DNA of 64,000 nt from GCA-2748575 sp965222725 (GCA_965222725.1 OZ244969.1:6305634-6369633), one strand, 5' to 3'. Shown: positions 44,030 to 53,961, counted from the stretch's first letter. Notes: generated by a model from the letters alone, not told the origin. Program-made: numbers and translations.

Positions 44030-45916
44030 TTAACTGGCTCTGGCGAGAAAATACTGAATCAGTGCTCTCAGCTTTGCCGGCTTCACCGGTTTGGGGAGCA
44101 TCTTGAAACCGGCGCTCTTGATCTCGCCCTGAGCGTCTTGGTCAGAAGTCATAATAAAACCGGGAACGCCGGGAAATATGCCTTCCAGTGTCTGTAGCAG
44201 TCCGCTGCCCTTGTGCTGCTCCGGCAGGTGGTAGTCGCTGATGATTAATGCCGGCCAGTTTTCTTTTTCTCCCGCCACCTTTTTAGCCCAGTCCAATGCC
44301 TGTTGTGCACTGGAACAGGCTACCACCCGGAACTGCCAGCCGGATAACATTTGCGACAGGCTGTCCAGCACGGCGGCATCATCATCAATCAGCAACAGGG
44401 TTTCCGCCGCGCCCGGTAAAGTCACCGGTAACATCGGTTCTGCATTTCGGGCGATCTTTTCCTCCGCTTCCGCCAACGGCAATATCAAACGGAAACGGGT
44501 GCCTTTACCTTCCACCGATGCCAGCTCCAGCGGGTGCCCCAGTGCGTTTGCCAGGCGCTTTACGATAGCGAGCCCCAGACCATGGCCTTTTTCCGAATCA
44601 CCTTCCTGCACCTGCGTAAACTGGTTAAAGATAACCTGTTGCTTGTCCGCAGGAATGCCACGGCCGGTATCCCACACTTCCACCCAAGCCTGATCAGGGC
44701 GCACTCGCACCGCCACCAGTAATCCGCCCTGCTCGGTATAACGAATGCCGTTACTCACCAGGTTGCGAATGATCCGGCTCAGCATGGTGCGATCCGACAG
44801 CACCACCGCATCACGCAGCCGGGTACGAACCTGCAGCCCCTTGTCTCCTGCCAGGGCATCAAATTCATGGCATAGATTATCCAGCAGCTCGCGCAGCGAG
44901 ACGGGTTCACGGTGTTCCGACTGTTCCACCCTTGCTTCAAAGCGGGAAGCGTCCAGCAGCTCCCGAAACATCTCCCCCAGGTTTACCACTGCCAGTTTCA
45001 GCTTGCGCTGCAGCTCATTGCGCTCCGCCAGGCTTTGTACGTCCTGTAAAATATTCAGGTACATATCCATGGCCTGCAGGGGCTGACGCAAATCATGGGT
45101 AACACCGGCAAAGAAATCCCGGATCGCATCATGACGCCGGGCCATGTCGCGGGCCTCGGCTTCACTGTTAACGGAACGTTCCTTTAATTCCGACAGCAAC
45201 TGATCCATCTGCATGTTGGCCAGCTGAATCCTGCTGACCATATCATTAAAGTTATGCACCAGCTGCCCGGTTTCATCTTTACCCTGACCCTCAGCGCGCA
45301 GGGAGTAATCACCGGACTGGCGGATCTTTTGTGTCAGGCCGGTCAGTTCTGTAATAGGCCGGGCAATCAGTTGGGTGAGCCGGGCGGTAATCAGATAGGC
45401 AAGCCCAAAGGCGCCCGTTGCCGCCAGTAACGACAAGCCCAAAAAACGCCATAACTGCTGATAAATAGGTTCCAGAGTGGAGCGAATCACCAGTGTGCCG
45501 GTGGTGCGGCCTTTCACCACAACCGGTTCAATCACCAGCAGTGTGTCGTCCTCAAAATACACACCCTGGCGAAATGACGGCACCACACAGCGGGGAAATT
45601 CCGGTGAGGTCCGATCAATCGCCGCAAAGAGTTCCTTTTCGTCTTTGAAAACACAGGCGGCTTCCACTGAATGCTTGATCAGTAAAGACTGCAGGTTTTC
45701 TTGCATGGCTTTTTTATCGTTGAACAACAAGGCTGCGGAACTGCGTTGCGACGTTATGGAGGCCAGTGCCTGTAATTCCTGAGAAAGACTTTGCCGGGCC
45801 TGGCTGTGATAAAAAACCAGCACCGCCATAATCGACGAAGTCAGTGCCACCAGTATGGCCAGTAACACCACCAGGCTGAGTTTTCGCTGCAGGGGAAGAT
45901 CAGAAAATGCCACCAT
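44030..45916 (-). CDS. CHASE8-HAMP hybrid histidine kinase
   Basis: The 628-aa inner-membrane kinase has helix 1 (~15-35), a periplasmic CHASE8-like domain (~41-150, with SSAALLFNDKKAMQENL), helix 2 (~157-178), HAMP (~180-232), HisKA with H274 in GVTHDLRQPLQ, HATPase, and a C-terminal receiver with D561 (IISDYHLPE). CHASE8-HAMP is the input half of the YfiN diguanylate cyclase, which YfiR represses. Here the output is a kinase, and a YfiR-type gene lies 2 bp upstream, so YfiR control of this kinase is likely. Confidence 0.9.
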   Translation of the reverse strand: MVAFSDLPLQRKLSLVVLLAILVALTSSIMAVLVFYHSQARQSLSQELQALASITSQRSSAALLFNDKKAMQENLQSLLIKHSVEAACVFKDEKELFAAIDRTSPEFPRCVVPSFRQGVYFEDDTLLVIEPVVVKGRTTGTLVIRSTLEPIYQQLWRFLGLSLLAATGAFGLAYLITARLTQLIARPITELTGLTQKIRQSGDYSLRAEGQGKDETGQLVHNFNDMVSRIQLANMQMDQLLSELKERSVNSEAEARDMARRHDAIRDFFAGVTHDLRQPLQAMDMYLNILQDVQSLAERNELQRKLKLAVVNLGEMFRELLDASRFEARVEQSEHREPVSLRELLDNLCHEFDALAGDKGLQVRTRLRDAVVLSDRTMLSRIIRNLVSNGIRYTEQGGLLVAVRVRPDQAWVEVWDTGRGIPADKQQVIFNQFTQVQEGDSEKGHGLGLAIVKRLANALGHPLELASVEGKGTRFRLILPLAEAEEKIARNAEPMLPVTLPGAAETLLLIDDDAAVLDSLSQMLSGWQFRVVACSSAQQALDWAKKVAGEKENWPALIISDYHLPEQHKGSGLLQTLEGIFPGVPGFIMTSDQDAQGEIKSAGFKMLPKPVKPAKLRALIQYFLARAS

Positions 45917-45918
45917 GG

Positions 45919-46554
45919 TCAGGGCTGTTGCCGGGTGTTTTCACGAATGACACGGGCCAGCGCCAACAGATCGGAACTGATAAACAAGCCATTGGCAATG
46001 GCATTGGAAATATTCACGGCAAACTGCACCCGATCCGTGGTGCGTAAAATATTGATAATGCCGCCGCGCTCGGTGAACTCAGTCTGCTCCCCCACACTGA
46101 GTACGTACAGGTATTTAATCTGCTTCCAGAATTCCGGCAGCAACACCCGTTGCTCATCACCAACAAACAGAATATGGCAGCCTTCGTCAATCTGTTCAAT
46201 GCGGGTGGCTTTTTGAATATTGAGGCGGCGTTCTCCGATCAAGGTACCGTCCACTTTTTTCAGAAAACTGACAAAGGGAATATCGCCGAACAGACACAGC
46301 CGGATCGGATCATCCGGGGCGGTGAACGCTTCGTCGGGCCACTCCACAAAGTTGGCAAAGTTATACAGAAACAGTGCCTTGGCCTGCTGCTCCCGTTCCT
46401 GTTTTTCAGAACCCTGTGCGGGCTGATTACTGGCCATAACCAAACCGGCACACCACAGCAACATGGCTGCCAACAGCAGCCGCGGTATCAGAAATGCAGA
46501 ACGATCCCGGAAGGGATCGCCTGCGTTGGTGGGGATTTTTCTCAATCGTTCCAT
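45919..46554 (-). CDS. YfiR/HmsC family periplasmic protein (DUF4154)
   Basis: The 211-aa protein has an N-terminal signal or anchor (RLLLAAMLLWCAGLVMA, residues ~25-42) and a YfiR-type domain beginning KALFLYNFANFVEWPDEAF, with IRLCLFGDIPF, CHILFVG and the C-terminal NISNAIANGLFISSDLLALA. YfiR is the redox-sensitive periplasmic repressor of YfiN in Pseudomonas. It is the first gene of an operon with the CHASE8 kinase. The domain has two cysteines (in LCLFGD and GCHILF). Confidence 0.9.
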   Translation of the reverse strand: MERLRKIPTNAGDPFRDRSAFLIPRLLLAAMLLWCAGLVMASNQPAQGSEKQEREQQAKALFLYNFANFVEWPDEAFTAPDDPIRLCLFGDIPFVSFLKKVDGTLIGERRLNIQKATRIEQIDEGCHILFVGDEQRVLLPEFWKQIKYLYVLSVGEQTEFTERGGIINILRTTDRVQFAVNISNAIANGLFISSDLLALARVIRENTRQQP

Positions 46555-46650
46555 TTATCTCACTAACTCAGCACCCCATTAACGCAGTTGCTCGTTGCTA
46601 TCATTGCTCAAATCAGGGTTCCTGTTTACATTGCAGTATAGCAAGCCCCG

Positions 46651-48552
46651 TTATTCAACGATCTCCACGTCAAAGTAATCTTGTACACACTTCACATAAT
46701 CCCCTTCGGTAAAGGCGGAATAGGCGGTTTGATAACCCACCAGCTGGCAGGCATTTTCCTGAGTCCAGCTCTGTTCCCAGTAAATGGCCAGTGCACCGGC
46801 ACCACTGCTGTCAAACTGCTGCATGCCGGCACAGCCCAGTACTTCATCGCCGGCAACAGGCACACCCAGATAATCCGCCATACCCCGGTAATAGCTGATA
46901 CGGTTTGCCGACTGAATGTGTTCACTGCTGCCGCCGCACTCAATGCCGCCATTAATAATTTGTGTGGTCACCCCAAAGCCGGGCACCAGACCAGCGGCCA
47001 GGTCATTGGCATTGGGTTGCCAGGTGCCGTCAATCACGTGCAGCATGCTGGGTTTGGGCGGCTGCGGGTAGACAAAGAAAAACACCGCGCTGGCCAGATT
47101 CAGCCAGGTATCCGCCACCAGATCCGGTGACTCCAGCAACACATTCACATCACCAAACATGGCCAGGGAAAAAGGTCCGTAGTTATAGTTGTAACTCAGC
47201 TGTTTGGCACCGCGGCCAAAGTAGCTCTTGTACTGCCCCGCCTGAGCATGCTCATCCGCAAAGGTGGCACAGGGCCAGCTCCGGGCCTGCCAGGTGGCCG
47301 GATCACAAATGCCGTAACCGTTGGCCATCTCTTCGGACCAGCCCACTTCCCGCAGGTAATGCAGGCCCTGACGCCATTCTTCTTCTGCCCACCAGCTGGT
47401 GTGGCCGCCGGTTTCCTGGGTGAAGTGAGCGAACATGGTAGCCAGGGATTTGCGGCAGATGGCAACGGCGTCACGGCCATCGCTGTAATCACCGCAGAAT
47501 GCCGGAAACTTTGCCACCGCCTGCAGAAACTTGCGATAGCTGTACTCCGGCGCGCGACGGGGAAACAGGTACTCCCAGTCCGCTTCTGCAAGAATGGCTT
47601 CCACCCGCTGCACGTTTTCCGGATTGGCGGGATTGGCAATGGTGACCGCATCCACCACCGCATTATCGCGGGTGGCAATGGCCTGTCGCACCAGCGTCAT
47701 CAGTTCACCACTTGTGAGCGCTGCTTCCGCTGCCTGCAGATCACTCAGGGCAACGCGATCGCCGGCGGTGTCCGGTAATTCAGGATCGCCTTCACTACCC
47801 TGATCTTCCACCTCATTATCGGAAGAATCCGCATCGCTTTCGCCACTGACCTGTGCAAACGCAATGGCATAACCGGAAAGATCACAACCGGTCAGTGCAT
47901 CGGCAGGCAGGCTGCCATTGGCACCAAAACCGACGGTCAGGGTCTGGCCTGCTGCCAGACGGGTATTCCAGCTGACCGGTTGCAGGGTGAGTTGCTGATT
48001 TGCCAGCTGGTATTCCGCGTTCCACAGGGAACTGATCTGCAGGCTGGTGGTGCATTGCAATTGCCAGTTTTCCAGTGGCACGCCACTCTGATTGGTAATT
48101 TTTATTTCTGCGCCGTAACCGCTGCCCCACTCGCTGGTGATAACCAACTGACCGATAAAGGGGGACTGATCAGTGCCGGTGTCAGTGTCGGTGCCGGAGT
48201 CTGTGTTATTGCTATCTTCATCGTCGCCGCTGTTGTCAATGCTGTTATCAGAGCTTTCGTCCGTGTCCGTATCAGAGCCTTCGTCGGTGTTATCAATGCT
48301 TTCATCTTCCTGGTCGGTATTTTCCTCATCACCGGATTCAGTATCGGTGTTTTCCCCGGCGTCAGTGCCGGAATTGTCTTCCGATGAGCCCTCTCCGCCG
48401 TCATCCACAATCACGTTATCGGTGTCTCGGTCTGAGCCATCGCTGTTGTTACCGGAACCGTCGCTACCACCACCGCCGCCGCAGGCCGTGAGGCTGAGGG
48501 ATGCCAGCAACAGGCTGCTCATGAAAATCTGCCTGTAATACCTTGCCGCCAT
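46651..48552 (-). CDS. GH19 chitinase, lipoprotein with CBM2-like domain
   Basis: The 633-aa protein has a lipobox L-T-A-C24 followed by a glycine run and a long Asp/Glu/Ser/Asn/Thr-rich acidic linker (~30-128). A CBM2-like sugar-binding domain (~131-228, with C167 and C223) comes next, then a second acidic linker (~236-262) and a GH19 catalytic domain. The two catalytic glutamates are E380 (HFTQETGGH) and E402, 22 residues apart as in plant chitinases, followed by GRGAKQLSYNYNYG and IINGGIECG. It hydrolyses chitin with inversion, and is expected to be lipid-anchored on the outer membrane surface. It is divergent from the double GH18 chitinase. Confidence 0.92.
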   Translation of the reverse strand: MAARYYRQIFMSSLLLASLSLTACGGGGGSDGSGNNSDGSDRDTDNVIVDDGGEGSSEDNSGTDAGENTDTESGDEENTDQEDESIDNTDEGSDTDTDESSDNSIDNSGDDEDSNNTDSGTDTDTGTDQSPFIGQLVITSEWGSGYGAEIKITNQSGVPLENWQLQCTTSLQISSLWNAEYQLANQQLTLQPVSWNTRLAAGQTLTVGFGANGSLPADALTGCDLSGYAIAFAQVSGESDADSSDNEVEDQGSEGDPELPDTAGDRVALSDLQAAEAALTSGELMTLVRQAIATRDNAVVDAVTIANPANPENVQRVEAILAEADWEYLFPRRAPEYSYRKFLQAVAKFPAFCGDYSDGRDAVAICRKSLATMFAHFTQETGGHTSWWAEEEWRQGLHYLREVGWSEEMANGYGICDPATWQARSWPCATFADEHAQAGQYKSYFGRGAKQLSYNYNYGPFSLAMFGDVNVLLESPDLVADTWLNLASAVFFFVYPQPPKPSMLHVIDGTWQPNANDLAAGLVPGFGVTTQIINGGIECGGSSEHIQSANRISYYRGMADYLGVPVAGDEVLGCAGMQQFDSSGAGALAIYWEQSWTQENACQLVGYQTAYSAFTEGDYVKCVQDYFDVEIVE

Positions 48553-48776
48553 AGGAAGTCACCTGTATCTGAAATTACTGATGCTGGTTACTTTACTGAG
48601 CGGCCCGCCCCTCTGCTATCGGCCCGATGGCCAGAACCCACGACGATGGCCTAGACCCCATGGGCTAACCCCGATCCCGACCAGATGCAGGCCTAGGTCA
48701 TGCAGTGAATACCGGGCGAGTCCCTCCGGTTGCTAGAGTAGCGCCATCGAATGCTATTCCTGCGGAGAACTTCATC

Positions 48777-51700
48777 ATGGCCAAACTCACTTCGGGCAGA
48801 ACACTGCTCTACATCGGGGTACTGCTGACATCACTGAGCCTCACCGCCTGCGGCGGTGGGGGTGGTGGTAGCGGCGGTTCCGGCAGCAACGACGACGGCA
48901 ACCAGCCCGGCGACAATGTTACCGATATTGATCATGGCGTTAATGACGACAACAATACAGATAGCGACGCAGGCTCCGATACCGAAACAGAAACAGAAAC
49001 AGAAACAGATTCTGACACTGAAACCGGCAATGAAAACGAAACGGAAAATGAGGAATCTGATACCGGCAACGAATCTGTAACAGACAACGCTGACGAATCA
49101 GACAACACCGATAATAGTGCCGGCACCGGCGAACCGACTTGCCAGGCCCAGACTTATCTGGCAGGCACCACCTACCAGACCGGTGATCTGGTTCAAAACA
49201 GTAACGCCCTGTTTGAATGTGTGGTGGGTGGCTGGTGTTCCAGCAATGCCACCCAGGCCTATGCTCCCGGCACCGGCCTGTACTGGGAATCTGCCTGGGT
49301 GCAGATTGATACCTGCAGCGGTGAAGATTCAGAAGAAAACCATAGTGATAACGACAGCGATAGCAACAATCCGGTCGTGGACGTGGACGATGACACAACG
49401 GAACAGCCGGAGATAGATCCTCCCATTATCACAAACCCCGACAGCGTACTTTATGCTGAAGACAGCGGCATTAATTTTAATGCCCTGGGCGGACTGGGAA
49501 AAACCGAAGCATTCCGGATTATCGGTTACTACATGCCGTCGCTGGATGGTTCTTTCCCGCCGTCAGCCATTGGTGCAGAACAGGCACGCCAGCTAACCCA
49601 CATCAACTTTGCTTTTATGCATCTGAACGACAACTACGAGTGCGACTTTGCACCGGGAGACGATGCCGAAAAAGTCGCGGGTATTATTGCCGAGCTTCAG
49701 CAACTGAAATCCTACAATCCTGATCTGAAAATTCTGTTCTCCATCGGCGGCTGGGCCCTTTCCAATGACGACAGCGCCACCGTCTCCAACTATCGCAATG
49801 CATTTACCGCGGCCAACCGCAACACCATGGCCAGCAGTTGCGTGCAGTTTATGACACAGTATGGCTTTGATGGTATAGACATTGACTGGGAATACCCCCG
49901 CAGCCAGGACGTGGATAACTTTATTGCCGGCCTGGGCCTGATCCGTAACAAGCTGGATGCCCGCAATCAGGGCGAGCTGCTCACCATTGCCGGTGCCGGC
50001 GGCGCGTTTTACCTGTCCCGCTACTATGCAAAACTGCCGGAGATAGTGGCCGAGCTGGATTTTATCAATCTGATGAGTTACGACCTGAACGGCCCCTGGA
50101 ACGGTGTAACCGCCACCAATCACCATGCGCACTTGTACGGTAACAGCAGCGAGCCCAAATTCTACAATGCCCTGCGGGAAGCCAACCTGGGACTGAGTTG
50201 GGAAGAACTGACCCGCCGCCATAAAAGCCCGTTCGCACTTACCGTGGACGCTGCGGTAAAACAGCACCTGCTGATGGATATTCCCCGGGAAAAAGTGATT
50301 ATGGGCGTGCCTTTCTATGGCCGGGCTTTCTTTAATGTCAGCGATGCCAACGGCGGTCTGTACCAATCCTTTAACACCCCCAAGGGCGATCCCTATGTGG
50401 GCGACCCGTCACTGCTGCATGGTTGTGAACCCTGTACTGAAAGAAACGAACCCCGCATTGCCACCTACAAGGAAATTCTGGCCATGAAAACCGGCGGCTG
50501 GGGCTATGAGTACCACTTTGATATGGCAACCAAGGCGGTCTGGTTACACCATCCTGAAAAGAACATTTTCGTCACCTACGACGATCCCACATCACTGCGC
50601 TACAAAACTGACTACATCAAGGCCGAAGGCCTGGGCGGCGCCATGTTCTGGCACCTGGGGCAGGACGACAGCCAGTTCACCATGCTGGATACCCTGCATA
50701 CCGAACTGAATGGGGACAATGCCGGCGGATTCTTTAACGAGGATGTGGTAGTGCCGAATGAAGATGAACAATCGGCGGACCAGGGCAACAGCGATGGGGA
50801 TTCAGACAACAGCAACTCCGGCGATTCCGAAACCGGTAGTAACGATTCCAACAATAGTGGAACCGGCAACGATGAGTCGGTGGCGGACAACGACACCGAT
50901 AATACAGATAATACGGACAGCACTGATAACGCTGAGGACAGCGAAAACGTAGCAGACAACGAAGAAAACAATAACAACAGTAACCCGCAAGATTATGTCG
51001 TGGGTACCTACTTCGTTGAATGGGGCGTGTACGGCCGCAATTACCACGTAGCCGATATGCCGGCCGAAGACCTTACCCACGTGCTGTACGGCTTTATTCC
51101 CATCTGCGGCCCCAATACCTCTTTGCAGTCCGCAAACCCCAGTGGCTACAGTGCTCTGGTTCAACAGTGTGCCGGCAAACCTGACTATTCGGTAGTAGTA
51201 CACGACAAATTCGCCGCGCTGGAAAAAAGCTATCCGGGTGATCAATGGGATGATCCCATCCGTGGTAATTTTGGTCAGCTGATGAAAATGAAACAGCAAC
51301 ACCCGCACATTAAAGTACTGCCATCCGTGGGTGGCTGGACCCTGTCAGATCCGTTTTTTCACCTGGCGGGCAATGCTACCCACCGTGCCACCTTTGTTAA
51401 CTCCGTGGCTGACTTTCTGCGCACTTACCGTTTCTTTGATGGTGTGGATATTGACTGGGAATTCCCCGGTGGCGGCGGTGCCAATGCCGCTCTGGGTGAT
51501 GGCAGCGATTATGAAGCCTATGCAGATCTGATGCGCGACCTGCGTCAGGCCCTGGATAATCTGGAAACGGAACTGGACAAGGAACTGTACCTGACCTCAG
51601 CCATCGGTGCGTCGCCCCAGAAAATTGCCAACGTAAACTACACCCGGGCCCAGATGTATATGGATTACATCTTCCTGATGAGTTATGACTACTACGGTGC

Positions 51701-52241
51701 CTGGAACACCGAGCTGGGTCATCAGACCGCGCTTTACGACTACAGCTATAACCAACAGGATGGCTTCTATACCACCGCGAGTGTGGACAGCCTGATCATG
51801 CAGGGTGTGCCTTCGCAAAAAATCGTGGTGGGTGTGGCCATGTACGGCCGCGGCTGGTCAAAGATTCAGGGGGGCTCCATCGACAATCCCTTTACCGGAA
51901 GCGGTACCAGCACCACCACCTGGCAGGGTGAACAGGTGAACAAAGTCAACGGCACCTGGGAAGACGGCGTGCTGGATTACAAGGATATTGTGAACAACTA
52001 TCTGGGCGGCACCCAGGGCACCGGCATCAACGGCTATCAGTATTACTATGATGAAACCGCCGAGGCGCCTTACCTGTGGAACTATAGCAACGGCTCTCTG
52101 ATTACCTATGACAACCCGCGCTCAACACGGGCCAAAGGCAACTATGTGCAGCAGCATCAGCTGGGTGGTTTGTTCAGTTGGGAAATTGATGCCGACAATG
52201 GTGACATGGTGGATGCCATGAACGAAGGGCTGGGCCAATAA
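48777..52241 (+). CDS. Double-GH18 chitinase, lipoprotein with CBM5/12-like domain
   Basis: Start ATG 48777 has GGAGAA upstream and gives a lipoprotein signal with lipobox L-T-A-C25. The 1154-aa protein then has acidic linker 1 (~35-115), a CBM5/12-like domain (~120-178), linker 2, GH18 domain 1 (~244-640), acidic linker 3 (~655-735) and GH18 domain 2 (~738-1154). Both catalytic DxxDxDxE boxes are intact: DGIDIDWE with E372, and DGVDIDWE with E895. Each domain keeps MSYD and the late tryptophan. Two different active domains in one chain suggest cooperative endo/exo cleavage. The signal region resembles that of the GH19 protein. The 224-bp divergent region shows two GGCCTAG copies 42 bp apart and no clear promoter. 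Confidence 0.93.
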   Translation: MAKLTSGRTLLYIGVLLTSLSLTACGGGGGGSGGSGSNDDGNQPGDNVTDIDHGVNDDNNTDSDAGSDTETETETETDSDTETGNENETENEESDTGNESVTDNADESDNTDNSAGTGEPTCQAQTYLAGTTYQTGDLVQNSNALFECVVGGWCSSNATQAYAPGTGLYWESAWVQIDTCSGEDSEENHSDNDSDSNNPVVDVDDDTTEQPEIDPPIITNPDSVLYAEDSGINFNALGGLGKTEAFRIIGYYMPSLDGSFPPSAIGAEQARQLTHINFAFMHLNDNYECDFAPGDDAEKVAGIIAELQQLKSYNPDLKILFSIGGWALSNDDSATVSNYRNAFTAANRNTMASSCVQFMTQYGFDGIDIDWEYPRSQDVDNFIAGLGLIRNKLDARNQGELLTIAGAGGAFYLSRYYAKLPEIVAELDFINLMSYDLNGPWNGVTATNHHAHLYGNSSEPKFYNALREANLGLSWEELTRRHKSPFALTVDAAVKQHLLMDIPREKVIMGVPFYGRAFFNVSDANGGLYQSFNTPKGDPYVGDPSLLHGCEPCTERNEPRIATYKEILAMKTGGWGYEYHFDMATKAVWLHHPEKNIFVTYDDPTSLRYKTDYIKAEGLGGAMFWHLGQDDSQFTMLDTLHTELNGDNAGGFFNEDVVVPNEDEQSADQGNSDGDSDNSNSGDSETGSNDSNNSGTGNDESVADNDTDNTDNTDSTDNAEDSENVADNEENNNNSNPQDYVVGTYFVEWGVYGRNYHVADMPAEDLTHVLYGFIPICGPNTSLQSANPSGYSALVQQCAGKPDYSVVVHDKFAALEKSYPGDQWDDPIRGNFGQLMKMKQQHPHIKVLPSVGGWTLSDPFFHLAGNATHRATFVNSVADFLRTYRFFDGVDIDWEFPGGGGANAALGDGSDYEAYADLMRDLRQALDNLETELDKELYLTSAIGASPQKIANVNYTRAQMYMDYIFLMSYDYYGAWNTELGHQTALYDYSYNQQDGFYTTASVDSLIMQGVPSQKIVVGVAMYGRGWSKIQGGSIDNPFTGSGTSTTTWQGEQVNKVNGTWEDGVLDYKDIVNNYLGGTQGTGINGYQYYYDETAEAPYLWNYSNGSLITYDNPRSTRAKGNYVQQHQLGGLFSWEIDADNGDMVDAMNEGLGQ
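48984..49007 (+). repeat. Four GAAACA hexamers in acidic linker 1
   Basis: Four perfect tandem copies encode an in-frame Glu-Thr repeat. Slippage would change linker length by two residues without a frameshift. Confidence 0.85.
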
Positions 52242-52263
52242 CCCTGACCTGAAACAACTAACA

Positions 52264-53841
52264 CTAAAACGTCACGGTAACGTCCATCAGCAAATCCATG
52301 GACGTTGCCGTGACACCATTTTGCGTTTCCGTATCCTGCGACTCCAGCGCCAGCAAACGGGCCGTTACAGATTGCCAGCCATAAAACTCCATACCCAGCC
52401 CTGCACCCCAGGCATCCACCCGGTCAAAGGCCACATCCTCCAGTAACTTTTCACCGTAGCCCGCATCCAGCACCAACAATGGCGTCCAGCGACAACAGCC
52501 TTTTGAATCCGGTACAAACAGATTGGGCAAGCGCATTTCCAGTGACATCAGCGCCAGCCGGTCGGCGGCAAAAAAACCCGCTTCAATGGCTCTGATGCCG
52601 TAAGCGCCACTGAAAGATGCCTGTTCACTGGTGGGCAGCGCATTGTCGGTATACTGCCCCCGCAGGTTCCAGCGCCACAACAATGCATTGCGTTTCCCAG
52701 GGCCGGTCAAGGTTTCCAGGCTGGCGGTCAGATCCAGCCTGGTAAAATCATCACTGACAGTTTCCAGTGAGGCAATCTCGTATTCACCGGACACCAGCGC
52801 CACATCCAGCCCCAGATATTGCCCCTCACTTCTGTTCTGATGCTGCCACATCCAGCCCAGTTCGGCGGCGGTCACTTCTTCCTGCTGATCCAGCAAAGGA
52901 TCACTCAATGCCGAGGAAAAATCCGTATCCTTGTAAATCCCCGCCAGCCGCCAGTTGTGAAAGGCAAAGCCCAGGCGGGCAATAGTGGCATCCCCTTCCA
53001 GTTGCAAGTCCGTAAAGTCGCCACCCACTTCAAACAGGTTATTACCCAGCGACAGTTGCAACCGGTTATGCCGGTTCCATAACGGGGTTTCGTAGGCCAG
53101 ATACCCGTAGGTATTGGATTCATCTTCGTCGCCCCGGGTGACCATAGCCCCCAGCGACAGGGAATCCAGGCGATGCAGCGGACTCAGCAACCGGGTTTGC
53201 AGGATAAGTCGTTGCTGGCCCGTGGCCGGCGAGCCGTAGTTATCGGCACGCACACTGGTTTGCCAGCGATCAAAGCGGTTCACCCGCAGATTCAGGCGTG
53301 CTTCGCCCGGTTGTTTGCCCCGGGAAAAATAGGCAAAAAAATCGATGCCCCTGGATGCTTTCAGCTCCCTCACCCTGTTTTCCACGGCCGGGCCATACAA
53401 GGGCTTTCCCATTAAATCACTGAACGCATTTTTCAGGGTCGCCACAACCGCCGTGCTATCGCTATCCATGACCTGAATATCCGCCAGCCGGCCTTCCACA
53501 AACTGAATCTTGAGAACACCGAACGCCAGATTCTGCTCCGGCAGAAAAGCATAGCTGAACTGAAAACCCGCTTCCCGCAAATACAAGGTCAAGCGATCAG
53601 CCACCTGATGCAGCTGATCCACCGTCAGCTGGTAACGGTGGGATCGCAAAATCGCCATGGCCAGGTCAGTGGCTTTTTCATGGGTAATGCCGTACTCCGG
53701 ATAGTCCGTGAAATCCACCAGTTCCACACCGGAAGCCCGCACCGTTTTTACAGACGCAGCCGTTGCCGGTGCGGGCGGAAAAAACATCACGCAAAGGAGA
53801 AAAAAGAGAAGGAAGAATGTCGGGAATCCCTGGGGTCGCAT
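52264..53841 (-). CDS. TpsB: two-partner secretion outer membrane transporter
   Basis: From ATG 53841 the protein is 525 aa and begins with a clear Sec signal (PTFFLLFFLLCVMFFPPAPATA). A GTG at 53919 is an upstream alternative that would bury the signal behind 26 residues. A POTRA region of the ShlB/FhaC type (~20-160) is followed by a 16-strand-type beta-barrel ending in the aromatic C-terminal F expected for BamA substrates. It exports TPS-domain proteins across the outer membrane. Its only visible partner is TpsA at 39965, about 9 kb away; the chitin locus lies between them. Confidence 0.88.
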   Translation of the reverse strand: MRPQGFPTFFLLFFLLCVMFFPPAPATAASVKTVRASGVELVDFTDYPEYGITHEKATDLAMAILRSHRYQLTVDQLHQVADRLTLYLREAGFQFSYAFLPEQNLAFGVLKIQFVEGRLADIQVMDSDSTAVVATLKNAFSDLMGKPLYGPAVENRVRELKASRGIDFFAYFSRGKQPGEARLNLRVNRFDRWQTSVRADNYGSPATGQQRLILQTRLLSPLHRLDSLSLGAMVTRGDEDESNTYGYLAYETPLWNRHNRLQLSLGNNLFEVGGDFTDLQLEGDATIARLGFAFHNWRLAGIYKDTDFSSALSDPLLDQQEEVTAAELGWMWQHQNRSEGQYLGLDVALVSGEYEIASLETVSDDFTRLDLTASLETLTGPGKRNALLWRWNLRGQYTDNALPTSEQASFSGAYGIRAIEAGFFAADRLALMSLEMRLPNLFVPDSKGCCRWTPLLVLDAGYGEKLLEDVAFDRVDAWGAGLGMEFYGWQSVTARLLALESQDTETQNGVTATSMDLLMDVTVTF

Positions 53842-53961
53842 CAGAATCGCGGGTATCGGCTCCTTGTTTTTTTGCCCAAGTATAGCAGTATTGCCATCCG
53901 GTTCCCGGAACAGGCTCACTTACAAACCAGAGAAGTGAGCAAATAAAAAAGGAGCAAAGCG

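Noticed and set aside
48648..48696. Two GGCCTAG copies 42 bp apart between the chitinase genes
   Set aside because: Seven-base repeats are frequent by chance. The 42-bp spacing is suggestive, but there are only two copies and no palindrome.
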